Shown piece by piece: positions 39,901-51,136 of a stretch of DNA of 64,000 nt. The position numbers and the translations under genes are program-made. The notes under the pieces are model-generated. The model was not told the origin of the DNA. It saw only the letters and a list, made by a program, of their open reading frames with translations, and ran no database searches. The stretch's first letter is position 1. Each line of letters starts with the position of its first letter. The stretch is from Rhopalosiphum padi (Eukaryota > Arthropoda > Insecta > Hemiptera > Aphididae). The DNA is taken from contig NC_083600.1 of the NCBI RefSeq assembly GCF_020882245.1, positions 44,301,019-44,365,018 of the forward strand, read 5' to 3'.

Positions 39901-42900
39901 ACATATTATATAAATGTATTTCCAAAACCAAAAATACCTTTACTTTTCTTACTAAGAAACATGAATAAACAATTTCAGAACAATTTTATCACTCTATTTT
40001 GTTTTAATAAGAGTTATTATACAATTCAATTTTTTTTTCAATAAGTATTGTACGACTTTTACGTGTCCATATACATTGTTAGGAATTTAAAATAAATATG
40101 ATTAGAGATTTCAGAGATGGTTTTATAAATATCTTAAAATTATTTCTACTTTCTACACAAACTATAAAATGTATCTTGATTTTTTCCACGATTTAAATAA
40201 AAACTTATAACAATATATAATATATATATTATATACATACTCATAATTTAAATAATTATTGTTCACAGACTATGAACGTACGTATTATGTCTTTATTTCT
40301 TAAATAAATTAACAATTATTATAAGTTATTTCATCATGAAACGCGGCCTACAATTTTAGATTCTGAACCTAGATGTTTGAATAATGTGTGTTTTTAATTT
40401 ATTTTTTTTCGAAACTGTAACCAATGTTTGTATTTGTAATATTGAGGCTTTTCTAGTATACATTTTAATCTAACTGGTAAAATGTGTGGTCAATGTTGAT
40501 AGGTGGATAAATCGGAATATTAATGCAATACTTATTCTCGCAAAGCTAATTTTTGTTGTTGTCAGACATGGAATTATTAGATCTAATAGTACTATTAAGT
40601 TCTTGACTACAACACTTAAAATAATTGGTTGTAGAAATTTTTTTTTATTTATGTACGAGTTTGTTTTTTATTAGCAGTATAAATAATTTAAAAGAAACCT
40701 TTTATATATATTTAAAGTGTTGAATGATAGAATATTTTTATTGCCATAAATATTTAAAAAAAATAATTACTTAAATCAAAACCTAACATTTAATTTGTTT
40801 ATTAATAACATAAAAATATTTTATTTATTTTGATTGAAACATGTTACATTAACTTTCTTGTCTTTTTATAATATGTGTCCATTAACTAAGAAATAAGAAT
40901 TATTGGAAATGAATTACTTTTGACCCCTAAAAATATGACATTTCTTAGATAATATTCTTACCTTAAATTTGATAATAGGTTAATTTACTCTAAAGCTAAC
41001 ATCAAAAAATGTGTGCAACTGAAATCAAATTTGCTATGATGTATGTTAAAAGGACAGAGACTGGTATAACGTCCTTTTAATAGGAACACCTCAATAGCTA
41101 TTATTAATAACTTGTTAGTAACAATTGCAATTTCTTTTTTAGTTCGAATACAAAGTACGTATATATTATTATTATTTTATTTTTATGTATGCAATTTCGT
41201 TTTTGAAAGTATATTTTTACATGATTTCCAGTGAATTAAATTCAACATCTATATAACATCATTTTAGGAAAAAATTATTTTTATGATTTTTACTTTTTTG
41301 AATGGCAGTATGCAATTTTAATTTTATATTTTGAACCAAAAATATTTTAGTTTATTTCGATATATAAAAATTGAAATTCTGACGCATAGTTTATAAGTTA
41401 TATATTATTAATTATAAGTTATATCATATAATTTCATTTTTTTTATTAATTAAATATATGTAATTAAAATGTATAAATATTAACAAAATACAGAAATGTG
41501 CAATAAAAATGTATCGAATCCGATTTGCCATGTCTATTTTTTTAAACAAATATGCAAATACATTAATTACTGTGCTCTAATTATAACATTGTACATATTT
41601 AAACTTAAAGTTTGCTAATTAGTAGACCAACATTTTACGTGGTATGGTTTGGAATAATATCTTTCCACTCTGCTCACCGAATTTCAATTTTGATACATCG
41701 AAATACTCTGAAAAATATTCTGCTTCAGAATATAAAATTTAAAATGTTTGACGTCATTCAAATAAGTAAATGATTAAATAAATATTTATAAATATAATTT
41801 TAAGATAATATGTTGTTTTATTCAAACGAAAATTAAACTAAAATGAATTGCCTGCAGGAATGGTAGGTACGTATTATTCTTTTATTTAATATATATAATT
41901 ATGGTATTTTACGTGAAATAACGCCTACAGTTTTTGATTTTGAAAATAGAATTTTAATAAATGTATTTTATTTTATTTATTGGAATAGAAAAAATGCTGT
42001 ATTTTAAACATTCTCAAATCTACAATACAGTAGACATAATCATCAGTTCTATTATTTTTTTCATTCAGCGCTTACAACCATTTAACACTTACAGTTTAAT
42101 CGAAACCAATTAGTTGCTAAATTTTAAAAATTTACTCCTACTAAATTTTCCTATACTCTCATCTTAATTTATTATTTATTGTTTATATTACTTTATTACT
42201 AATAAATATAGTAATTTTTTTTTGCAGTTCCACCTAATCGTAATTATTACATTTTTTAAATAAATATTTAATTAGTTAACTAATTTATGCTTAATAAATA
42301 CAGTTATTTTTTAATTGTTATCTAACTAGAACTTTTTTTTTTTTGCAGTACGTGCTAGTTGTAATTATTATTTTTTAAATTAATATTTAATTAGTAAACC
42401 AATCGATGCTTAATAAATACAGTTAAATGTGATCTAACAAGGACTGTTTGGTTTTAAACTATAGTTTTAACACCAATATGCTCAGTCTACGTGGTAAAAT
42501 AATGCACAGATTACCAAAAAATAATTTCTTATATTCAGTGTGTAAATATATAATACTCATTTGATGGTTTAATATTATTAATTGTTATACCACATTTGCA
42601 TGTTTTTCTGAAATCATACTTTTATTATAGGCTAATAAAGATTACAAAAAAATAACTTAACAACCAAATGTCACATGTCAGATTTCAGACACCCATATGT
42701 CATTGCAAATCAATCAGTATAGTTAAAAATTTCAAATATCTAGGTATTGAAATGTGCTCTGATTTGAAGTGGAAAAATCAAATTGCATCTGTTTGCAATA
42801 AGTTGAAAAAATTAATTTATATAATAAAACAACTTCGTGATATTCTACCACCTAAAGATATTAGAATATTTTACTTAGCTCTTGTTGAATCGCAAATTAC

Positions 42901-45900
42901 ATATAATGGTTTAATAGGTTGGGGTGGAGCCTATGATAATGTTCTCTCCCTACTTCAGACATGTCAAAACACAATTATCAAAGTTGCAACTAAAAAAGAC
43001 CGTAGATATCCAACCGAAAAAATATTTAAAGAGTTCAATGTATTGAATATTAAAAACCTGCACTTTAAAATAAGCATTGTGTATATAAAAAACAACAATA
43101 TACTGCTCCCTTTGAACCATAGTGTCAATACTAGGTACGCACTAAATAAACATTCTCAATTTTGGCCAAAAAAAATCGGCTGTCGAAAGGTTTTTGATTT
43201 CATAGGGTTTCAGATTTTCAATTGAATGCCAACTTAATTAGCAAACATGCCATTGCCATTGTTTAAGAAACATATCACACACTGGTTAATGTATGAATGT
43301 TACGTCACTAAATATGATTAAAAATATACCACTATGTTCACACACATATTGTCATTCAGAATCTTATTGTTACCTATTGTTTCCTATTGTTATCTTTCTA
43401 AAATTCTAAATAATGATATACTTTTATAAATCTACCTATAACTTATTTTATCTGTTTTTGTTTTTTTTTTGTTTTTAAAAAAGTTTTTTAAGTGTTACAG
43501 TATAATCGAAACCAATAAGTCACTAAATTTTAAAAATTTACTCCTACCAAATTTCCCTATACTCTCATCTTAATTTATTGTTTATTGTTTATATTACTTT
43601 ATTACTAATAAATATGGTTTTAGTGTTTGCAGCTCAATTTGATGGTAATTATTACATTTTTTAAATAAATATTTAATTAGTTAACTAATTTAGGCTTAAT
43701 AAATACAGTTATTTTTTAATTGTTATCTAACTAGAACTTTTTTTTTTGCAGAACGTACCTATTGTAATTATTATTTTTTAAATTAATATTTAATTAGTAC
43801 ACCAATTGATGCTTAATAAATACAGTTAAATGTGATCTAACAAGGACTGTTTGGTTCTAAACTACAGTTTTAACACCAATAGGCTCAGTCTACGTGGTAA
43901 AATAAAGTACAGATTTTCAAAAACTAATTTCTTATATTCAGTGTGTAAAAATGTAATACTCATTTGATGGTTTAATATTATTAATTGTTATAATACCAAA
44001 TTTCATGTGTTTCTGAGATTATACATTTATTAAAGGCTAAAAAAGTTCTAACTGATTACAATAATATAACTTAACAACCAAATGGTTCTACTATAGAACT
44101 TTTTGATTACTACATGTAATTTTTTTACATAGTTTAAAAGTAGATATTATACTTTGAATTTTGAGTAAATATCTTAATGAATAACTGAAAATATTGAAAT
44201 TCTAATAATTTATAAATTATATTAATCGTTATTAATAGAGATATCGACTTAAATATATTAATATCAAACACAAAAATGTATATCTATGAATATTTTATTA
44301 CAATTATTAATTACTTTTTTTTTTATAATATTATAGTAAAAAAGAGTACGTAATAAACTATTAAATTAAGTTTATAGCTTTGATTTTAAACTTATAGATG
44401 TGGCATCTAATAAAAATTATATTATTATTTTTTATTTAATTGATAAATATTTTTGATTACGAATAATCTAATTTAAAACTTTCGAAAGTCCTTCAAACGT
44501 CAATTTCGAAGATATCGAAAAACTGTAAATATCAAAGTTACTCAGCAAAAATAAATTAATCCAAATCCAGTATCAATAGTGGTTTCTATTTAAGACATTT
44601 TTATTTCACTGCTTATAAGCAGATAAAAATAGTTAAAAATTAGAGTTTGTCAAAAACAGATGTATTATTCATATGTCTTGTACACAGAAAAAAAATTCCA
44701 AATCAAACTTGCGTTTGAAATATTTTCTGTTACCTTTAAAATTGAACACATGGTATACACAAAAATGTTGCTAATGAGCCGTTCTAAAAATGATGAGGGT
44801 TCCAATGTTGAACTATCTTACACTAACTTTTAAAATTATACCTGTATATTAGGAATAATTTTTTTCTGTTTTCCATTTAATGTTTGTTAATATTTTAAAA
44901 TTGTATAAAAGTCAATTCTTGAATGATATTATTTAATTTTTTTTAATTTTAATTTTAATTGTCAGTAATTGAATAAATAAATCCTTACATTGCTCCACTT
45001 AGAATTTAAAAGATAACAATTATCATAATGTCTCGTAAACGTTCAACTCCCATCGGTTAATCTTTCTAAAATTCTAAATATTGATATATACGTATAAAGG
45101 CAATATTATGTCATTGCTATTTTTATAATACTGTGAGATAGCATCATAAAGTATAATATATTATTAATTCATTAGTAAATTTATTATTTTGTTTCTAGTG
45201 TATATAAGTAAGTACATTATGTATAATATTTATATCTATATTTATACATATTTTTGTGAATTTAATATTTGGAACTTTGTAATTCGACTTATGAAATTTG
45301 TGTCACGTAATATTGTTATAATGATCATCTTCCTTTTAAATTATTACTTACTTACTGAGTACCATGGGTATAAAACCGTTCAATAAGAGGTCTGTGTGTC
45401 AATTGGGTATGATTATTATTATCATTAATCCGGTCGACATATTCACATAAACAAACTTGTTAATTCTTCGCAAGTAGCATCATAACAGAAAATTTTAAAA
45501 GCCTATCTGTATATTTTGTTTATATTTTATACTTGCTGATACGTTATGATTATGGTCCTAACGGTTAATGGTATATGTACCATTATCTTCTTGAAGAATA
45601 AATAAAAATAAAAAATAAAATACTAATTATATCACATTAAAATAACAATTTATACATTTTTTTATTACAGAGAAGGTAGTTCAGAGTAAGTGTGTTTTTA
45701 ATTAATTGTGTATAAAACCGTTGAATTACGTTTTCTACTTTAAATATCTAAAAAAATTATGTACATTTCGATAATTTTAACTCATTTAAAACTAATATAA
45801 AGTATAAAACTACTAATGACTAGCAGAATATATTTTTGACTTGTATAAAAAAATCATCTTACAAATACTAATGTTTAAATTTGAATTGTTTCATTAAATT

Positions 45901-48320
45901 ATAATATAATATATACCTACTCTATTTCGAGTTGGTCACGCCGTCACAGGAATGATCGTATTATTTAAGAATTCAATGATATAATAACAATGTATACGAA
46001 AAACTATTGTGAGCAGAGACGTGTTATCAGCCTAATCGCTAAGGATAATTTTTTATATTGCTCTTCAAAATATGTATTTTAATATTAGTAATTAGTATTA
46101 CGGTAATTTTATATAATTTTTATCGTAATCACAACATATTTTCATATGTTATATTACGTTTTAGTATTTAGTTTATAATACTATAATTAATATAATAATA
46201 CAGAGTCATATTATTGTTATTAACTTTGAAGTCATCTCACCTCAAAACTGTTTCAATAATTGTATAGTATAAAATATAACTTAGAAAATAGCCTTGAATT
46301 AGCTATTTATATTTTTAAAATGTCATTGCATTTGAATATACATAGTAAAATTGATAATACACGTAAAAGTATGAAGTTTCATATGTTCGAATTATAACTA
46401 AATAAATTAAGTTTTTAATCATCGTAAATATAAATATAAATATAGTCATAATTTGAACTTAAAATATTAAGCTTACTTATTTTTTAATTATTATAGTTAT
46501 GAATTACTTATGAGAAACTTCGTAGGTATTACATTTCCAAACCCCTGTTGTAAAGATTTCACATTTTGTAAATTTTCAACTGCAAAAGTGTCTACAAATT
46601 TTCGTGATTTTGACTAAATTTCAACTTCGAATGCTTATAAATATATAGACCGTGTCTATGTATTTTAAATATATTCGTATACTTCTAAGAACTACTTTTG
46701 TAGGATATTGAATTACATTTTTAAACTTTTTGACTGAAGTTATTATTTTTATCTACATTAATAGGAATAAAATCAAAGATTAAAAAGTCAATAACAGTTA
46801 AAATATTTAGAAAATTATACTATGTTTAGGAATCGTTACTTAAAATATTTTACTATTATTCCTTTTAAATATTTAAGGTAAAGTTTTTAGATAGTCATTG
46901 GTAATTGGAATATTGCCAGTAACTACAAGTACATAAATAGGCAAGATTAATATAGAAGGTTAGGTTTTCTATCTATGAGATGGTATAATTAATTTGTATT
47001 AAGTTTTAAACAGAGGTTTTGGTACAATTGTAAAATGTATTATGATATTTTATTTTTTGCATATTCCATAAAAATAAAATCGGTGATTTTATGCACGATT
47101 ATAATAAAAGGCAATCAGATCAATTTGTTATTTTCATATGCATTATGACGTAATGCCATTATATACTAATACAATAAGAAATACAAAAATAAATAAGTGT
47201 AAAACATTTAGTAATTGACTATGTTCTTTATCTATGTTAATTTGTTTTTCCATTTATGTTACCTCATGCTTATCTAAATAATATTTTGTTACTACTATTA
47301 ATTTTCTTGATATTTTTTTAGTTATAAATTTCCACACTACTTTACAAAATAATAATATTATAGCATTAAAATGTAGATAACTATCACAATTTAGTTTATT
47401 TTTACAGGAATATCAGAATGGTACAGCATATATTTGAGACGTATGTATTATTGTTTACCAATATTAACTAAAAATAATAAAATATGGTCGATATGAATAT
47501 ATGTATAAATGTAATATATTGCAATCATGTAATTTGTTTCCTAATAATAAATTAATAACTGGGTTGAAGCGGTTACGACGGTTGGTGTGGGGGCGTGGAG
47601 TTGAGTTCGCGTGGTTAGAATAAAGAATCAAACAATCAAGAGTTGGTCTATATTTTCAGGAAGTAGTGTTTTATCGTCAATAAAATAAATAGACAACGGT
47701 ATGTTAGTGCTGGTGAGTGGTGATGTCACTATGTCAAGTAAAGTAATGTTTAAAAATATGTGAAGCACCGATGACATCATACAATCATAAAAATAAAAAC
47801 AAAGTCGTTTTTGGACGTGGTGATGGATGGTAAGGCGCAGTCCGGTCACTGCGGTTCCTGTACTCATCTGTACCGGTGATCGTTGCATATCGTATCGGGG
47901 CTCTGTTGACTTATAATTTGTGTTTATAATAATCAAGTAAAAATTCAATAATTATATACACAAATAATTTGGATCAGTATTGGCCTCAAATTTAAGTAGT
48001 GATCGTCTCGAATGGCCATCCGGAATCATTGCATGAATATAATGTTACAGGGTTTGTGGTAAAATCTTACCTTCATATTATTTATATATAAACATTATAA
48101 ACGAGTTTTAAGAATTTATATAGATAAAAATTCAACTTATCTAATCTAAATTAATTTTGCAGGCACTTATATTGAAGCACATGGACCACCGATGACCGCT
48201 TACTGTATTCTCAACAGTACAACATATGAACAAAAAAATAAAATATTTTTTTCTAAACTTTTTCAATCGGTTGTTTTGGATGAGTTGATTCAGTACCCCT
48301 TCTTATTATCCAATAACTGA
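24938..48320 (+). CDS. Micro-exon secreted-protein gene A (effector-like)
   Basis: Assembled by eye from 28 exons: 24938-25043, 25135-25179, 28700-28711, 29373-29402, 32141-32179, 33842-33850, 34842-34856, 35512-35529, 36512-36520, 36626-36637, 36860-36868, 36983-37048, 37895-37903, 38248-38256, 38936-38944, 39450-39461, 40269-40277, 41143-41154, 41858-41866, 42228-42239, 42349-42360, 43633-43644, 43752-43763, 44337-44345, 45199-45207, 45671-45685, 47408-47440, 48163-48320. All introns are phase 1, all internal exons multiples of 3, and no stop arises in any exon or junction; shortest intron 91 nt. The product would be 236 aa with a signal peptide (MNFSKHY, hydrophobic core, cut near AlaAsnAla-Tyr26) and few cysteines. 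This gene structure matches the BICYCLE-type salivary effector genes of aphids, but I do not see their paired Cys-Tyr-Cys motifs. Function unknown. Individual 9-nt exons are the least certain. Confidence 0.75.
26040..27125. mobile_element. hAT-like transposon relic, copy 1
   Basis: Right end CACGCCACTATTACACTG near 27110 mirrors the left end CAGTAGCGTGCAG seen in the paralogous copy at 58133. A G-rich (26074) and C-rich (27100) flank pair is typical of the local hAT-like MITEs. The left terminus is lost here. The interior is AT-rich and has a decayed frame shared with copy 2. It lies in the second intron of gene A. Confidence 0.45.
27420..28645 (-). mobile_element. RTE-like non-LTR retrotransposon, internally deleted
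   Basis: On the minus strand a 5' leader (28500-28645) is followed by an endonuclease portion (28025-28500) reading RFETWNIRSLY and GFIVKESLLKLVKKFE, with CYAPTE. After a gap near 27960-28020 comes the C-terminal portion (27459-27900): LRPVLTCTSETWSTT, VLRRIYGP, WAGHVWRSNG, INGKRPRGCIRQRW and DRDRWKNVVE. The whole reverse-transcriptase core is missing. These blocks match the elements often mis-annotated as craniofacial development protein 2-like. It is absent from the paralogous copy 2, so it inserted after the duplication or was lost from copy 2. Confidence 0.8.
29479..30015. mobile_element. MITE with 12-bp target duplication and visible empty site
   Basis: Termini GGGTGCGGATTTGTATGTAT and ATACATACAAATCCGCACCC are perfect inverted repeats. 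TATTTATAAGTA flanks both sides (29467-29478 and 30016-30027), while the paralogous locus has this 12-mer once (59988-59999) with no element. No coding capacity; the interior is rich in repeats of AATATGTAA. It lies in the intron after the fourth exon of gene A. Confidence 0.9.
31816..32010. repeat. Direct duplication of 31024-31212
   Basis: The sequence starting AAGTAGTTAATTGAAC and ending near AATAATCTTTATAAATATAA repeats the segment about 790 bases upstream with few differences. In copy 2 the corresponding place instead holds about 510 bp of unrelated sequence (61787-62300). Confidence 0.85.
32850..33404. mobile_element. Non-autonomous DNA transposon (hAT-like)
   Basis: Ends TAGGGCCCGGATTTAAATGC and GCATTGAAATCCGGGACCTA are imperfect inverted repeats, flanked by CTTATGAC and CTTATATC, an imperfect 8-bp duplication. 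Copy 2 lacks it near 62808. It sits in a gene A intron. Confidence 0.7.
34320..34556. mobile_element. hAT-type relic
   Basis: The right end GGTTGGCCAACCACTG near 34541 and the GGGCCGGACG and GTGGGCCGT motifs inside resemble the ends of a hAT element. The left end is not definable. A version with differences is present in copy 2 around 63650-63720. Confidence 0.35.
35148..35496. mobile_element. Palindromic MITE, mariner-like
   Basis: Inverted segments CTATCAACTTTTGATTTTTA and a near-complement around 35415-35445 pair across a central AT-rich part, and the ends AGGGTGATTTTTAA and TTAATCACTCT are complementary. It resembles the elements at 37196 and 56269. It lies in a gene A intron, directly before the exon at 35512. 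Confidence 0.55.
36085..36240. mobile_element. G/C-tract transposon remnant
   Basis: G-runs (36113-36128) followed by C-runs and repeated CCTGGGCACC / CCCCAG motifs resemble the ends of the local MITEs. No clear termini. Confidence 0.3.
36983..37048 (+). CDS. Gene A exon 12, longest internal exon (66 nt)
   Basis: Between a TTTTTTAG acceptor and a GTATTG donor the phase-1 frame is open for all 66 nt and reads ISEYGNIKEYIFKTFLYFL and two further serines; the other two frames are less consistent with the neighbouring exons. The start ISE recurs in the 33-nt exon at 47408-47440 (ISEWYSIYLR), suggesting related exons. Confidence 0.7.
37196..37780. mobile_element. Tc1/mariner-type MITE with long inverted repeats
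   Basis: ATGGGTGATTCTTTTATCAA at the left pairs with the reverse of TTGATAAAACAATCATCT at the right. The arms continue for about 60 bases (CAACACTAAT, then ATAAAC). TA dinucleotides flank the ends. Related to the element at 56269-56763. Confidence 0.75.
38221..41990. repeat. Three diverged intragenic repeats around 9-nt exons
   Basis: Segments 38221-38400, 40245-40440 and 41840-41990 share the same layout: a CAG acceptor, a 9-nt exon, a GTACGTA donor, an AT-rich stretch, then a GGCCTA-type or GCCTACA-type motif and TTTTAGATTCT. The exons themselves differ (ATCAAAAAC, ACTATGAAC, GAATGGTAG). This indicates that gene A exons multiplied by local duplication. Confidence 0.65.
42092..42669. repeat. 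Tandem exon-pair duplication, unit 1
   Basis: Contains the two 12-nt exons at 42228-42239 and 42349-42360. About 90 percent identical by eye to 43498-44085 outside the exons. Bounded by CAGTTTAATCGAAACC and TAACTTAACAACCAAATG. Confidence 0.88.
42668..43440 (+). pseudogene. Non-LTR reverse transcriptase fragment inside gene A
   Basis: An open frame at 42668-43225 encodes the thumb/C-terminal part of a non-LTR reverse transcriptase: VKNFKYLGIEMCSDLKWKN, LRDILPPKDIRIFYLALVES and YNGLIGWGGAYDN match the KYLGI-D--L-W and y-al-e----YgiigWG blocks. The catalytic core and 5' part are absent. It sits between the two exon-pair duplicates, so retrotransposition or template switching may have accompanied the duplication. 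Confidence 0.75.
43498..44085. repeat. Tandem exon-pair duplication, unit 2
   Basis: Contains the 12-nt exons 43633-43644 (CTCAATTTGATG) and 43752-43763 (AACGTACCTATT), at positions equivalent to those of unit 1 (TTCCACCTAATC and TACGTGCTAGTT). The exons match poorly while the surrounding introns are nearly the same. Confidence 0.88.
48163..48320 (+). CDS. Gene A terminal exon
   Basis: After a TTTTGCAG acceptor the phase-1 frame runs through 51 sense codons to TGA at 48318-48320. It starts TYIEAHGPPMTAYC and ends in a hydrophobic segment closing with PFLLSNN, with an NST glycosylation sequon in between. It is one of only two exons of the predicted protein carrying a cysteine. The other frames contain early stops. 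Confidence 0.72.
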
Positions 48321-48384
48321 AAAAAAATTCAAGGCGGGGGGTCTAACATTTTTTTTTAAATATAATTGCTGAAAATGTATAGTC

Positions 48385-48390
48385 AATAAA
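48385..48390 (+). terminator. Polyadenylation signal AATAAA for gene A
   Basis: An AATAAA hexamer 65 bases after the predicted stop codon, followed by T-rich sequence. Confidence 0.5.
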
Positions 48391-50906
48391 CTATATTCAC
48401 AGTCAAGGTTACAGTTATTTTTTTCAAAATTATTATTTTTAATTTATGTTCTTTTTAGTATCTATATATCCATATTATTCAGTATAATGATTAATGACCA
48501 TAAGTAATACATGTTAACAATTAAGCAAATATTAAATGTAACAATTCTTTAATTATTTTGTAAGAAAATTGGAATAGATAAGGAAATATATGTATGTACA
48601 TTTAGATTTATATTATATTTCTTTAATTAAATATAATAGAAAATCAGAAATGAGATTGCATTTTTTGTTTAACAAAATCTATTTTTTCAAAATAAAATTT
48701 AGTTTTTTGTTGTGATTTATAACTAACTTAATCATAAAAATTGATATTGTATATACGGACAATAAAAATCCTTGATAATAGTTACCAAAATGCTTCGCGC
48801 GCACCATTACCTGTCGAACTACAGATATGTTTATGTACTTGACATTTGTGCGGTGTGCAATAATGTATACAATAGTCAAACATAAAATATAACTAAATAG
48901 GTATATCATGGGTATATGGCTATTCGAAAATCTAATCAATATCGTAAAGAGTTTGTATTTGTAACTACCATCTACGAGTATAGTCTATATTCTATCAAAT
49001 TGGATTATTAAAACTTCATTCTTAGCGTTATCTGGGTGTTGGTGAGACTTCTATAAATAGACTATAACAGGGGTTGCCAAATTGCGGTTTTCGTCATAGA
49101 TTCACGTGGCTCGCATTTTATTGTAAGATACAAAACATTTTTACAAAAACAGGAAAAATATATATATATATATTAATATGACCTTTTTTATTTCGGTTCT
49201 TCTTTATTTATTTATATATTTGACGTCTTGCGAGTCTATTCTCGCTGACCACCCCTAGGCCACTCAATCTTTTAAAACAGTAATACATTTCACGGTTTTT
49301 ACTGTGTTCTGGCGATGGAAAATTTGGTAACCCTTTTTTAAAACGAAATTGGCACCCTTGCTAAATGTTTTAATTTGTATAGACTTTTATAACAACAAGT
49401 ACGAATTTTTAAATATTAGCAGTTTGCATGAAAAATACAGCTCAAAGAGTAAATATTTCAATAAATATTTATGATTTAAAGAATATATTAAACTTATATA
49501 TATATATATACAATTATATTCTTGAATCGTACGTGTAGTCCATAAACACAATTTGTGTAATACACTACACAAATTTATTTCATTTTTCACTCGGCGTTGA
49601 CGAATTTACCTAAAATTTATAAACGGTTTATAATAATTGTAACACTGTCGAAATTCACATCGTGGCAAAAAGTGATGTCCTGCAAGTATAGTAATTGCTA
49701 TAGAATTTATTCAGATTAAAATATAACTTAAGACAATTTTAGAAAATAAGGAATCAATACCGGTGATATTGAATTGAGTCCATGCTACTTTTATGTGTTT
49801 AAATTGTGTCCAGCTTATTATCTTAATATCTTTGAATTGAGTCCGTATAGATAAAACGTGATAACAGTAAAATTCATTCAAAATTAAATGGTTTTTTTCA
49901 TTCGGGTCATCCAAATATTTTTATTCTTGTGGACTCGCTTCTGGGAATACATATAATTATTATAATTTTAAAAACGTTATTATTATTATTATTAAAAACA
50001 ATATAAGCAATCAATATATTATATTAATAATAGGCTGAAGGGACTCAACTCGAACAACCTATCAATATTGGTTGGACTTAACTCCGATAACCCAAAAGTA
50101 TTAGCGGGACTCAAATAAATGTCAGCCCTTATATTACACACTTTATTATTTAGTTTTACACTTTTGATTTTCATTATTTTTAAAATATAATAATTATTAT
50201 TATAATATTATCTACGTTTCTTAGGTATAAAGTATTACGAAAAAGATTTTAGAAATAACTATTGAGCATAAAATATGGGCAGGACAATTTATAAATGCTG
50301 CTTCTAAAAAAAAGCTGTTAGTCATCTACTATAACATGTTCACTGAAAGAGTCCATCTCGTTAACAATAGAGGTTAGTATAAAAACTAAAAATGTATGTA
50401 AATTTTTATTTTTTAATTGAAACTGAAACTGGGTAAAGTTAAAATGCAATAAATCAACTGATTTTAGACACAATTATGAAACATTAAGATGTATAATATT
50501 CAATATTAATTTTAATTAAAAGTAGCTCATAGAAATTTTAGTAAATGATTTGCATAATTACTTTGTTCTAATTTAGCTTCAACAAGATAAATTAATAAAT
50601 TGTAAGTGTAAGTGTATTTAAATTACACGAAACTTTATATTATTTATAAATATCAATTCTAGATGCCAATAACAACTGCATTGCTTATTTACATCTATAA
50701 AATATTAGTCAAACTTTTAAATTACGACTATTTAGAATATATTATGATAACAATTTTGAGCTAAAAAGTCTAATACCTACCTATTACAAATTGCAACACG
50801 TAATTGGTAAGTAAGATATTATAGAGTTATATTGAGATTGAACATTTAAAATGTTTAAGCTGCTATTTACATTAGCTAATAACTATTTTGTAATTTGTAT
50901 ACATAC
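48391..50906. other. AT-rich spacer between gene A and the second duplication copy, left part
   Basis: Apart from the MITE at 49068-49333 no element is fully defined. A repeated phrase TTGAGTCC / GTGTCC and GGGACTCAA at 49760-50120 suggests a decayed repeat. Minus-strand open frames at 48679-48939 and 49711-49914 have no recognisable motif; the first includes hydrophobic segments and a possible GTAATG donor. Confidence 0.4.
49068..49333. mobile_element. hAT-like MITE
   Basis: Left end CAGGGGTTGCCAAATT and right end AAATTTGGTAACCCT are imperfect inverted repeats of the type found in hAT elements. The interior is AT-rich with a (TA)n run. The flanking duplication is unclear. Confidence 0.55.
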
Positions 50907-51136
50907 TTTTAATTTGAATTTGGAACGAACGATTAGCTTGATGGCGAGTGCGTCTGGCAAATAGGGTGTGGTGGCGTTTTTGTACTCGTAGATATCACAT
51001 TTGTGGTGAATCGAAACAAATCGATTTTTATAATCAAATTTTCCGTTTTTTATGATAGAATCGTATTTTTTAAACTGACCGTCGTTGATTGCAACGCATT
51101 GAGACGCATTACCATAAAAGTCCGAAAACACCATAC
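50907..51136 (-). CDS. Unrecognised exon-like coding segment
   Basis: A minus-strand stretch of 76 sense codons bounded by a TGTGCAG acceptor and an AAAA-GTATGT donor, with higher GC content than its surroundings. It reads VFSDFYGNASQCVAIND near its start and LPDALAIKLIVRSKFKLK at its end, with two cysteines and two N-glycosylation sequons. I do not recognise a family. The rest of any gene was not found on either side. It could be an internal exon of an unknown secreted protein or a transposon-derived fragment. Confidence 0.4.

Noticed and set aside
46497..46521. Exon-like segment after TTATTATAG with a GTAGGT donor
   Set aside because: 25 nt is not a multiple of 3 and the phase-1 frame contains TGA.
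47322..47372. 51-nt open segment with a good acceptor before the exon at 47408
   Set aside because: It would leave only a 35-nt intron before the next exon, far below the 91-nt minimum elsewhere in the gene; it could at most be mutually exclusive.
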